Source: Marinomonas vulgaris
GTDB taxonomy: Bacteria > Pseudomonadota > Gammaproteobacteria > Pseudomonadales > Marinomonadaceae
NCBI RefSeq assembly: GCF_018145875.1
Contig: NZ_JAGSSV010000008.1
Coordinates: forward strand, 1 to 64,000
Direction: 5' to 3'
Length of the DNA stretch: 64,000 nt
Part shown: positions 48,218 to 56,066 of the stretch, one piece after another
How the letters are laid out: every line of letters starts with the position of its first letter
Position numbering within the stretch: position 1 is the first letter of the stretch
Translations under genes and position numbers: made by a program
Notes under the pieces: model-generated
What the model saw: the letters and a program-made list of their open reading frames with translations, nothing else
Databases searched by the model: none
What the model was told of the DNA's origin: nothing

Positions 48218-48588
48218 GGGATACTGACTCCTTTATCAGATTCATCAGACGTTGGCGCAATGGAGTACAGAGCAGCCTGAAACCAGATAGCAAGTTGATC
48301 TCCACGACAAATTTGGCAGCTAGGGTAAGCAACGTCTTGATCAGGCTCCTTGCTTTGCCATTCAGAAAAGCCTGTCAACCTGGCCATTACGGTTTGTTTT
48401 TGCTGATTATCGGCGCGCTTTTGCTGTTGTTGGGCGTATTCTATGGTTTGCCAATGGGACGTACTTTGTCGCTGGGCGACAGACAACACCACAGCAAACA
48501 GAGCCAAACATAAGATAACCTCCATCATCACCCAGCCACCTTGCTGCGATCTTCTAATGCGAGCACGGTTTATAGTCAGATTTTTCAT
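48214..48588 (-). CDS. Minor pseudopilin (PpdC/GspI/PilV-like)
   Basis: This 124-residue protein has a prepilin signal QQGG-WVMMEV, with cleavage after the second Gly and Glu at +5, then a hydrophobic helix (ILCLALFAVVLSV). The rest is short, and a CQIC pair is visible. I start it at 48588, where ATGA overlaps the stop of the upstream pilin gene. The frame open to 48681 lies inside that gene. E. coli ppdC is the closest analogue by size and operon. Confidence 0.65.
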   Translation of the reverse strand: MKNLTINRARIRRSQQGGWVMMEVILCLALFAVVLSVAQRQSTSHWQTIEYAQQQQKRADNQQKQTVMARLTGFSEWQSKEPDQDVAYPSCQICRGDQLAIWFQAALYSIAPTSDESDKGVSIP

Positions 48589-49097
48589 AAGCAGGTCTCC
48601 AGCGTTTTTGGCTGAATATCCGTGCTGTAAAATCGTCCGCTTTGATTTAGCACAAGGCCCGTCTGCCAACCCTCTAAACAAAATTCAAAGGTGCCGTTTT
48701 GATAGGCTGACAAGCCATGTGTTTGAAATTCGACCTGCGTCTTCTGGGTTGGAAAGCCATTCCACACCACTTGTACCCCATCATCGAAAGCATGTTGGCG
48801 GAATATCTGTTTGCTACTGTCACTGTCTGTCGCCTGATACAGGCTGAAGCCAGATGACCAAACTCCGTTGCAATCGACACCACCACAGAGAAAACTGGTT
48901 TGGCCACTAACCACCGCCAATTGCCGCGCCTGAGTCAAGGCGTCGGCAAGCTGCTGACGCTGCTCTTTAAGCGTTTGTTTGTCTTGGGTTGTTTGACTGA
49001 TTGAAAGGAAAGGCGAAGAGCCGAAATAGGCCAGAACACTGATGATGGCGAGGATACAGAGTACCTCTAGAAGGGAAAATCCCCGTTGCTGATCCAT
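48585..49097 (-). CDS. Minor pseudopilin (PpdA/GspH/FimT type)
   Basis: This 170-residue pseudopilin has the signal DQQRG-FSLLEV (cleavage after Gly, Glu at +5), a hydrophobic helix and a GspH-like beta domain with a CGGVDCNG motif. I choose the ATG at 49097 because a perfect AGGAGG lies seven bases upstream. A TTG two codons earlier is less likely. It is the first gene of the pseudopilin operon. Confidence 0.75.
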   Translation of the reverse strand: MDQQRGFSLLEVLCILAIISVLAYFGSSPFLSISQTTQDKQTLKEQRQQLADALTQARQLAVVSGQTSFLCGGVDCNGVWSSGFSLYQATDSDSSKQIFRQHAFDDGVQVVWNGFPTQKTQVEFQTHGLSAYQNGTFEFCLEGWQTGLVLNQSGRFYSTDIQPKTLETCL

Positions 49098-49155
49098 AAA
49101 CAAACCTCCTTGTTTGTTATTGAGATGCGCTCGTCTTGATATGACTCTGTTTAGA

Positions 49156-50022
49156 CTAAACTATGGAAAACCATTTGTTAATATGATTGGCAATTTGTCT
49201 GGGTTTTTGAAACGGCAATGAGTGATCACAAGCGCTCAAGGTCATATGTTGCCAATGTGTATTTTGCTCGCTTAATAAATCGTAATGTTGTTTAAGCGCC
49301 TCATGGCTTAACTCTCCCGAAAACAAAAACACCTGCTCCGACGCGTCGATAATGTCTTGTCGCAAGGTAGGCTGTTTCGCCATGACTTCCACATAATCTG
49401 TGACGGCATCAAGCGCATAAGCAAAGCCAAATGGGCGATGCGCTAAGCGTGATTGTGTGGTGGCTTCCGCAACAGGGTGCTTACGACGATTCGGTGACAC
49501 GCCATCCATAAAGCTCGCCACGCCCAGTTCTACGTCGCCCGTATCACGGATCAATTTCGACGCATGACGATATTTTTGGCGTACATCCATCAATGAAGAC
49601 AAATCCTCTCGATCGAGGGAAGCAGGCTCAAGCAAGGCCATTTTGACACTTTTTCGCCCTCTGGAGCGACGCTGATGGTTCAAATTTAACGCCACCAAAC
49701 CACCTAAGGAATACGCCACCACATCAAAATTGTCCCATTTTAAATGCACTAACAAAGCGTCTACTTCTTCGGTTAACTCAGCAATGCTCACCGCCTCTTC
49801 TTCACCGTGCTGATGAAATGAATCGCCCATGCCTTTTAAATCAGGCACCAACATCCAGCGCCATTTGGTCAAATACGGCAACATGGGAGAAAAGGTAATT
49901 TCTCCCGCCACACCAGCGCCATGCAACATCAAGCACTTAGCGTCAGTATTAGCGTTGGGATTTTCATAAAGGCGATATGCGATGTCCGCATTGGGTAAAG
50001 AAAGAAAAAATACGTCAGACAC
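49156..50022 (-). CDS. Alpha/beta hydrolase
   Basis: This 288-residue hydrolase has the oxyanion-type HGAG loop (LMLHGAG), the nucleophile elbow AYSLGG and a late His in CDHSLPF. The acid is probably in the FLFSGELSHE region. The substrate cannot be told. It lies 58 bases upstream of the pseudopilin operon on the same strand and is divergent from pabB. Confidence 0.82.
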   Translation of the reverse strand: MSDVFFLSLPNADIAYRLYENPNANTDAKCLMLHGAGVAGEITFSPMLPYLTKWRWMLVPDLKGMGDSFHQHGEEEAVSIAELTEEVDALLVHLKWDNFDVVAYSLGGLVALNLNHQRRSRGRKSVKMALLEPASLDREDLSSLMDVRQKYRHASKLIRDTGDVELGVASFMDGVSPNRRKHPVAEATTQSRLAHRPFGFAYALDAVTDYVEVMAKQPTLRQDIIDASEQVFLFSGELSHEALKQHYDLLSEQNTHWQHMTLSACDHSLPFQKPRQIANHINKWFSIV

Positions 50023-50064
50023 TTGTAATTAACCTGTGAGGAGCCTTATTAAAAGAATACAATG

Positions 50065-50079
50065 TTTGCTATTAGCAAA
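50065..50079. promoter_or_regulatory. 15-base palindrome in the hydrolase/pabB control region
   Basis: TTTGCTA-T-TAGCAAA is a perfect palindrome with a single central base, lying 43 bases upstream of the hydrolase start and 83 bases before pabB. It is a plausible operator for the divergent pair, but the regulator is unknown. Confidence 0.4.
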
Positions 50080-50161
50080 ATGACTTTATATTGAAATGTT
50101 TGCAGGGTGCGCGAATCATTGCCGTCGTGTGAACGAGCATATTACTAGGTATTGATTAAAA

Positions 50162-51586
50162 ATGTCAGAAGTCGAATACGTAAATCTTCCTTATCAATCG
50201 TCGTTATTGTCTTTTTTCTCAGCGGTTAGGGACCTTCCCTATCCGGCGTTACTCGACAGCAACCATGAACACTTTCCTGATACCCAGTTTGATATTCTAG
50301 TGGCAGCGCCCCTAGCGCGCATCCATCCAGCAGCAGGCGCTCAACCCATCACTTGGTTCCGCACGCCACTTTATATGCTCAGCCAAACTGACAATCCATT
50401 GTCCTTGCTCAACGAATTAATGACCTTAATTTGCCAAGAACCTTGGGCAAAATCGGCCCCTAAAGATCTACCTTTCATTGGTGGCCTGTTGGGTTATTAC
50501 GGTTATGAAAGCGGCCACTATGTTGAGCAATTGCCAGACACGGTAAAGCATGACATTCAATTGGATGATTTGAGTTTGGGTTTGTACTCCTGGGCCGTGG
50601 TTACATCGCATTTGAAGAAAACCACACAATTGATATTGTCGCCTTGGTGCGACTCAGAAACGGCGGCGGATCTTATTAATCGCTTCACCAGCGCCTGCGA
50701 CGATGTATTGGTGAAACACGAGTTACATCACTCCAACCCCTTTTGTCTAACAACCCCCTTTACATCGAACATGAGTGACGCAGACTACGCAGAGAAGTTC
50801 GCAGCGGTGCAAGGCTATATTCAATCTGGGGATTGTTATCAGGTGAACCTAGCGCAGCGCTTTTCCAGCACTTACCAAGGGGATACCTTTACGGCCTATC
50901 ACACTTTACGAGATGCCTGCCCAACGCCTTTTGCGGCGTATTTGCAGCTGTCTGATGGGCAAAGCCTGCTAAGTCATTCCCCTGAGCGGTTTTTACTGTG
51001 CGATCAAGGCCGTGTGGAATCCAAACCCATCAAGGGCACCATCGCCCGAGGCAAAACCCCAGAAGAAGACCAAGCCAACGCCGATCAGTTAATGGCCTCA
51101 ATCAAAGACAAAGCCGAAAACCTGATGATAGTGGATTTACTGCGCAACGATTTGGGCCGAACCTGCCTAACGGGTAGCATCAAGGTGCCCAAGCTCTTTG
51201 CCCTTGAAAGCTACGCCAATGTGCACCACCTTGTTTCTACCGTAGAAGGTCGTATCGATCGAGCCGACCAAGCTATCCAAGTGTTTCATCAAAGCTTTCC
51301 TGGCGGCTCTATTACCGGCGCGCCCAAAATTCGCTCAATGCAAATCATCGATGAACTAGAGCCACACCAGCGCTCTGCCTACTGTGGCTCTATTGCCTAT
51401 TTCAGTGCAAACGGCCAAATGGACTCCAGCATCACTATTCGAACCCTAGTTGCTGACCGAGGAAAACTGCATTGCTGGGCAGGCGGTGGACTGGTCGCCG
51501 ACTCGAAATGCCAAGAAGAATACCAAGAAACCTTTACCAAAGTAGGCAAATTAACTCATACTCTAGAACAAGACTTTTTGAAATAG
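50162..51586 (+). CDS. pabB: Aminodeoxychorismate synthase component I PabB
   Basis: This 474-residue chorismate-using enzyme makes 4-amino-4-deoxychorismate for folate with the glutaminase PabA. The motif PIKGTIARG contains the Lys that marks PabB (anthranilate synthase TrpE has Ala there). The catalytic block GGSITGAPKIRSMQIIDE is intact. Length is near the E. coli enzyme (453). It is followed eight bases later by the Nudix gene. PabA is not in the window. Confidence 0.92.
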   Translation: MSEVEYVNLPYQSSLLSFFSAVRDLPYPALLDSNHEHFPDTQFDILVAAPLARIHPAAGAQPITWFRTPLYMLSQTDNPLSLLNELMTLICQEPWAKSAPKDLPFIGGLLGYYGYESGHYVEQLPDTVKHDIQLDDLSLGLYSWAVVTSHLKKTTQLILSPWCDSETAADLINRFTSACDDVLVKHELHHSNPFCLTTPFTSNMSDADYAEKFAAVQGYIQSGDCYQVNLAQRFSSTYQGDTFTAYHTLRDACPTPFAAYLQLSDGQSLLSHSPERFLLCDQGRVESKPIKGTIARGKTPEEDQANADQLMASIKDKAENLMIVDLLRNDLGRTCLTGSIKVPKLFALESYANVHHLVSTVEGRIDRADQAIQVFHQSFPGGSITGAPKIRSMQIIDELEPHQRSAYCGSIAYFSANGQMDSSITIRTLVADRGKLHCWAGGGLVADSKCQEEYQETFTKVGKLTHTLEQDFLK

Positions 51587-51594
51587 GCCGTATC

Positions 51595-52245
51595 ATGTCT
51601 GACATAGAGCAGTTTTTACAAGCTCCTCCTATTGATCTCAATTTGGATGACATTCGTGCTGCATTAGACAAAGCACCTTATGCGCAACAAATTCATAATC
51701 CAGATGAAAGCCTGTTTACTAACGACCACGATTTGCAATATCAGTCTGCTGCGGTTCTGATTCCTATCTGGCGAGAACCCAAAAACGATGAATTGTATGT
51801 ACTGCTAACCCAACGCGCCTTGCACATGCGCAATCACCCTGGGCAAATGGCTTTCCCTGGCGGTAAGCACGATCCCGAAGACGCCAGCATGCAGTACACG
51901 GCGTTACGTGAAACCTTGGAGGAAGTGGGCCTGTCTCCAGACTGCTTCGATCTGCTCGGCGAATTGGGTGAATACTGTACGATTTCTGGTTACTGCGTGA
52001 AGCCCATTATTGCTGAAATGACAAGAAGAACCGAGTTGAGCTTATGCAAAGACGAGGTTCACTCTGTTCACTGGATTCCATTACGCTATTTACTCACGCC
52101 ACAAAATTACTGCTTCACAGAAAAAAAAGTTGGCGCTATCACACGCAGCTTTCTAGAGATTGAATACAAAGAAGTAAGAATCTGGGGCGTCACCGCAGGT
52201 ATTCTTTATGGGCTTTACCAAACTCTGGCTGATAATTCACGCTGA
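51595..52245 (+). CDS. nudL: Nudix hydrolase, CoA pyrophosphatase type (NudL)
   Basis: This 216-residue hydrolase has a canonical Nudix box (GGKHDPED, six residues, then LRETLEEVGL) preceded by the CoA-type LLTQRALHMRNHPGQMAFPG region. Members split CoA to phosphopantetheine and 3',5'-ADP. The ATG at 51595, eight bases after the pabB stop, is the only sensible start, because the longer frame lies inside pabB. Confidence 0.87.
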   Translation: MSDIEQFLQAPPIDLNLDDIRAALDKAPYAQQIHNPDESLFTNDHDLQYQSAAVLIPIWREPKNDELYVLLTQRALHMRNHPGQMAFPGGKHDPEDASMQYTALRETLEEVGLSPDCFDLLGELGEYCTISGYCVKPIIAEMTRRTELSLCKDEVHSVHWIPLRYLLTPQNYCFTEKKVGAITRSFLEIEYKEVRIWGVTAGILYGLYQTLADNSR

Positions 52246-52360
52246 ACAAGCCGGTCGTGTTATGGCGACATTATAAGGTTAGTGCGCTTTCGTATTTTGC
52301 TTCGTTCGAGCAACTTGGTAAGGTATAAGCACTCTAACTTACACTCTGGTATCCCGTCCT

Positions 52361-53095
52361 ATGTCAGCATTTGATTTAACGTCTTTTATTGCCCATCATC
52401 AAGAAGACGCCGCTCAAAAAATCCTTCACAGTGCCATGAGCGCTTTTGACAACATCGCTGTTTCTTTCAGCGGTGCCGAAGATGTGGTACTCATCGATAT
52501 GGCCGTTAAAGCAAACAAAAATGTACAGGTTTTTTCTCTCGATACCGGTCGCTTGCACCCCGAAACCTATCGCTTTATTGAGAAAGTAAGAAAGCATTAT
52601 CAACTTGAGATCGATGTCTTATCTCCCGATCACCAAGAGCTAGAAACCTTTACCCGCCGTAAAGGTTTATTTAGTTTTTTTGATGACGGCCACAAAGAAT
52701 GTTGTGGCATTCGGAAGGTACGACCCCTGAAACGCAAGCTAGCCACCCTTGATGCTTGGGTAACGGGCCAACGCAAAGATCAAAGTCCAGGCACTCGCAA
52801 CGTGTTGGCTTTCGCAGAGGCAGACAGTGCGTTTAGCACAGACGAAAAAACCTTATTCAAATTCAACCCGCTGGCGAATTGGTCTTCTGAAGATGTGTGG
52901 AATTACATTAAAATGTTCGACGTACCCTATAACGAGTTGCACTCAAAAGGGTTTGTTAGCATAGGATGCGAGCCTTGTACCAGGCCAGTGCTGCCAAACC
53001 AGCACGAACGAGAAGGTCGCTGGTGGTGGGAAGAATCTGAACACAAAGAGTGCGGTTTGCATATCGGCAATGTGATTCCTACTCAGCAAGGTTAA
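52361..53095 (+). CDS. cysH: Phosphoadenylyl/adenylyl-sulfate reductase CysH
   Basis: This 244-residue enzyme reduces activated sulfate to sulfite for cysteine synthesis. The catalytic C231 (ECGLHIG) and the four Cys that bind a [4Fe-4S] cluster (C114-C115 in CCGIRK, C203 and C206 in GCEPC) are present. The cluster indicates the APS-reductase type rather than the cluster-free E. coli PAPS reductase. The start has an upstream leader of 115 bases. It ends at a terminator shared with the LysR-type gene side. Confidence 0.92.
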   Translation: MSAFDLTSFIAHHQEDAAQKILHSAMSAFDNIAVSFSGAEDVVLIDMAVKANKNVQVFSLDTGRLHPETYRFIEKVRKHYQLEIDVLSPDHQELETFTRRKGLFSFFDDGHKECCGIRKVRPLKRKLATLDAWVTGQRKDQSPGTRNVLAFAEADSAFSTDEKTLFKFNPLANWSSEDVWNYIKMFDVPYNELHSKGFVSIGCEPCTRPVLPNQHEREGRWWWEESEHKECGLHIGNVIPTQQG

Positions 53096-53114
53096 TCTCG
53101 CAGAAATAAATATC

Positions 53115-53144
53115 AGAATGGCTAAGAAGCTTAGCCATTCTTTT
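53115..53144 (+). terminator. Rho-independent terminator after cysH
   Basis: A 12-bp stem (AGAATGGCTAAG / CTTAGCCATTCT) with a 3-base loop runs into TTTT, 20 bases after the cysH stop. The tail touches the stop of the convergent LysR-type gene. Confidence 0.88.
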
Positions 53145-53433
53145 ACGCCTCAGGGACGTCTTTTTCGTTGTTCAAAAATGCATGCCAAATATTTTTGAAT
53201 CGTCCACAGCAAGCTTCTAATTCTTCAATATGCTGCAGCAATAACGTACCCGCCGAAGTGATCGCCGTGGTGCGGCCATGTCGAACCAATAATGGCTCTT
53301 TTAGGTCTTTTTCCAATTTTTGAATGTGCTGACTGACTGCAGGCTGAGTAAGCCCTAAGCGTGCGGCGGTTTTGGTAAAACTGCCTGTTTCAACCAATAC
53401 TTTAAAGGTCATGAGATGTTGTGTATTAAGCAT
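53143..53433 (-). CDS. LysR-type DNA-binding domain alone (truncated or HTH-only regulator)
   Basis: This 96-residue protein has a complete winged HTH of the LysR type (TFKVLVETGSFTKTAARLGL, then TQPAVSQHIQKLEKDL) and a short linker helix. The usual effector-binding domain of about 200 residues is missing, and only 47 bases separate its stop from cysH. I see no continuing frame. It may be a decayed regulator or a small DNA-binding protein. The convergent cysH beside it suggests, without proof, a link to sulfur regulation. Confidence 0.7.
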   Translation of the reverse strand: MLNTQHLMTFKVLVETGSFTKTAARLGLTQPAVSQHIQKLEKDLKEPLLVRHGRTTAITSAGTLLLQHIEELEACCGRFKNIWHAFLNNEKDVPEA

Positions 53434-53534
53434 AAAGATTCCTTATAACTTTTTGCATTATGCCTAACCAACCAACGCCCATCATTGACCTATATCGTGT
53501 TTTCATGAAAGACTGAGAATTATTCACTGTATGG

Positions 53535-54890
53535 ATGTTGAGCATGACAAGGTCACTGGATGAAATGTCTCTTTGGTACGAAAGACAATCTGGCCCCAAA
53601 CCCTCTAGGCAAGATGACCACCGCACCCCTTACCAAAGAGATCGCGCCCGCATCATTCACAGCGCCGCCTTTCGGCGCTTACAATCAAAAACACAGATTC
53701 TCGCCATTCGCCAAAATGACTACAGCCGTACTCATTTAACCCACTCCCTTGAAGTCGCCCAAATTGGCAGCGGCATTGTTCATCAGCTCAAACACAGTAA
53801 CCCAGCCCACGCCGATTTTCAGCCTTGGCTCGCCGACGACGCCCTCATCGAAACCATTTGTCTTAGCCACGATATCGGCCACCCACCATTTGGTCATGGG
53901 GGCGAAGTCGCACTCAATTACATGATGCAAGCCCATGGCGGCTTTGAAGGCAACGCGCAATCATTGCGTATTTTGGGCAAGCGCGGCTCTTACTCACCAA
54001 CATTTGGTATGGACGTAACTCGACGCACCCTACTTGGTATTTTAAAATACCCAGTCGTTCACGACACCGTGGTGGGCCACTACTCTGCGCCGTTGGCTAA
54101 CTTTCGCCAATTTAAAGCCTCTGATTGGGCGCCACCAAAATGCGTTTACCATGAAGAACAAGATTTGCTCGATTGGATACTAGAGCCTTTTAGTCGCGAC
54201 GACAAACAGTGCCTGCAATCTATTAGCAAGCAGCAAAATGATCGCCATGCTAAATCTAAACACGCCAGTTTTGATACCAGTATCATGGACTTGGCGGACG
54301 ACATCGCATACGGCGTTCACGATTTAGAAGACGCCATCGTGTTGGGCATGGTCACCAAAGACATGTGGTCAATTCATCTAGAACCCAAACTGGCGGCGTT
54401 GGATTCAAATTATCTAAGGGACAATCTAGACACCTTACGCACACAACTGTTCAGTCGACAAAGTCATCTACGCAAAGAAGCCATTGGTAGCTTAGTAAGT
54501 TGGTTCATTACCTCGTGTCATGTTTACACTAGAGACGAGTTCGAGCACCCGCTACTGCGCTTTCAAGTGGGTTTACCCGAGGCGCAAAAACAGGCCTTAT
54601 CTTTACTAAAACACTTTGAGATGCAGCATATTATCCAACGCCCAGAAGTGCAAATGCTGGTCTACAAAGGCCAACAAATGCTGTTGGAAATGTTCGAAGC
54701 TTATTCAGCCGACCCCGCTAGACTTTTGCCCAGCGACATCGCCAATGAGTGGCAGAAAAGCCAAGACAAAGGCGATAACGGCCTGCGCATTATTTGTGAT
54801 TACATGGCCTCCATGACAGATGACTACGCGAGTCGCATGTACACCAAGCTTTTTGTACCCAGTTCTGGCTCAGTGTTTGACCCTATGTAA
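53535..54890 (+). CDS. dgt: dGTPase / deoxynucleotide triphosphohydrolase Dgt
   Basis: This 451-residue HD-domain enzyme hydrolyses dGTP (or dNTPs) to nucleoside and triphosphate. Metal and catalytic residues are visible in HSLEVAQIG, CLSHDIGHPPFGHGGE and the later MDLADDIAYG. The length fits the dNTPase type without the extra loops of E. coli Dgt. The start is at the ATG at 53535, or the ATG three codons later. The final 90 bases, including the stop, are repeated just downstream. Confidence 0.9.
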   Translation: MLSMTRSLDEMSLWYERQSGPKPSRQDDHRTPYQRDRARIIHSAAFRRLQSKTQILAIRQNDYSRTHLTHSLEVAQIGSGIVHQLKHSNPAHADFQPWLADDALIETICLSHDIGHPPFGHGGEVALNYMMQAHGGFEGNAQSLRILGKRGSYSPTFGMDVTRRTLLGILKYPVVHDTVVGHYSAPLANFRQFKASDWAPPKCVYHEEQDLLDWILEPFSRDDKQCLQSISKQQNDRHAKSKHASFDTSIMDLADDIAYGVHDLEDAIVLGMVTKDMWSIHLEPKLAALDSNYLRDNLDTLRTQLFSRQSHLRKEAIGSLVSWFITSCHVYTRDEFEHPLLRFQVGLPEAQKQALSLLKHFEMQHIIQRPEVQMLVYKGQQMLLEMFEAYSADPARLLPSDIANEWQKSQDKGDNGLRIICDYMASMTDDYASRMYTKLFVPSSGSVFDPM

Positions 54891-54982
54891 CTACATGGCC
54901 TCCATGACCGATGACTACGCGAGTCGCATGTACACCAAGCTTTTTGTACCCAGTTCTGGCTCAGTGTTTGACCCTATGTAAC
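54801..54982. repeat. Tandem 91-bp duplication of the dgt 3' end
   Basis: Bases 54801-54891 and 54892-54982 match at 90 of 91 positions (A versus C at 54838 and 54929). The first copy encodes the last 29 dgt codons and the stop. The second copy is untranslated debris. The 91-base unit is not a multiple of three, so the extra copy stays out of the protein only because it follows the stop. Confidence 0.97.
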
Positions 54983-54999
54983 CAAGACCAGCGGCTGTG

Positions 55000-55233
55000 T
55001 TATTCGCTCAGCCGCTGAATCAGTTCAAGAACATCAGGCAAAATCGTCGTTTGCTCCTGTTGCCACTCAGCACAAAGTGATCTAACAGCGTCTTTGTGCT
55101 CTGGTGCTGATTGTAACCAAGCCAATGTTGCCACTTCAATGTCGTTTAGGCTTTCCATGGCGTGAATCGGTGCCCCAAGTGCCAGCAGTTTTTCTTTTAG
55201 ATCAATGTCGTCGATCAAGTCTACAATCATCAT
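55000..55233 (-). CDS. Small unknown protein
   Basis: This 77-residue acidic protein (MMIVDLIDDIDLKEKLLALG, then NDIEVATLAWLQ) is of no family I recognise, probably all-helical and soluble. AAGG lies eight bases before the first ATG. The stop falls inside a small inverted repeat (AGCGGCTG / CAGCCGCT). It lies downstream of etfB on the same strand with 44 bases between, and could be the last gene of that operon. Confidence 0.5.
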   Translation of the reverse strand: MMIVDLIDDIDLKEKLLALGAPIHAMESLNDIEVATLAWLQSAPEHKDAVRSLCAEWQQEQTTILPDVLELIQRLSE

Positions 55234-55277
55234 ACAGCTTGCCTTTTTATTCTATCAATACGCCAAATGGCTCGATT

Positions 55278-56066
55278 TTAGCGTATCACTTTTTCTTCTA
55301 ATAATAGATCAAAAATCGCTTGCGCCTGCTCTTCAACGGATTCGTTTCTCAACACTTTACCGCCACCACCTACAGGCTTTGCCGTGGCGGCCTTCATTCG
55401 GTCCGCTGCAGTTTTGGCCTTCACCACTTTAAGTCGCTTAGGTTTGGGTTTCGCTGGTGCCACTTGCCAGTGACTGACGGCATCATCAACTCTCGAACCA
55501 TAATCGAGTGTCGTTAATGTTGCTCTTAATCCACGGGCAAAAGCACTCTGTCGCGGTTCTTGAGCGGCGGAATCCACACTGGCAATAAAAGGCAAAGAAA
55601 CCGTTACTACGCGACGCTGACCCCGAGGCAAAGCCAGTAAGACTTCGGCTTCAAATTCGTCGACACGCACAATGTCGGCAATGCGCGGCACTATAGGCCA
55701 ACCCAGTTGTTCAGCCAATAAATAGGGCAGCATGCCAGACGATTCTCCGCTCTCGGCGTTCACGCCGGTCAACACAATTTGACGCGAATGATGTTGTCGA
55801 TTGGCTTTGAAATACGCCACCAACACCGGTACGGCATCGTCGCCTTCCCCTTGAGGTAATACCGTAAAGCCATCTAACCCCATGCCTGCGTATTGACGCA
55901 GCACGGTTTCGTGGGCGTTGCCGGCATGCAACAAGGTAAGCTTATCTTGAACCAATTTCAGCCCCAGCTCGACCGCTCGGCCATCTTGCTCTGCTCGACG
56001 AGCCCGACCCGATTGAGGGTGGCGACCAATCGACACCAAAGAAACGACGTTCACATTAGGCTGCAT
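55278..56066 (-). CDS. etfB: Electron transfer flavoprotein beta subunit (DgcAB-associated EtfB)
   Basis: This 262-residue ETF beta-type subunit sits in the dimethylglycine operon. The start region VNVVSLVSIGRHP and the adenine-nucleotide domain (LTGVNAESGESSGMLPYLLAEQLGWPIVP) are of the family. The region after 205 is longer and more basic (KPKPKRLKVVKAK) than in general ETF beta. The ATG at 56066 overlaps the etfA end by 11 bases and has GGAG just upstream. The longer frame to 56120 lies inside etfA. It should pass electrons from dimethylglycine oxidation to the quinone pool. Confidence 0.85.
   Translation of the reverse strand: MQPNVNVVSLVSIGRHPQSGRARRAEQDGRAVELGLKLVQDKLTLLHAGNAHETVLRQYAGMGLDGFTVLPQGEGDDAVPVLVAYFKANRQHHSRQIVLTGVNAESGESSGMLPYLLAEQLGWPIVPRIADIVRVDEFEAEVLLALPRGQRRVVTVSLPFIASVDSAAQEPRQSAFARGLRATLTTLDYGSRVDDAVSHWQVAPAKPKPKRLKVVKAKTAADRMKAATAKPVGGGGKVLRNESVEEQAQAIFDLLLEEKVIR

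Noticed and set aside
48589-48681. N-terminal extension of the second pseudopilin
   Set aside because: The extra residues lie inside the GspH-type gene, and the ATGA overlap with a prepilin signal fixes the start at 48588.
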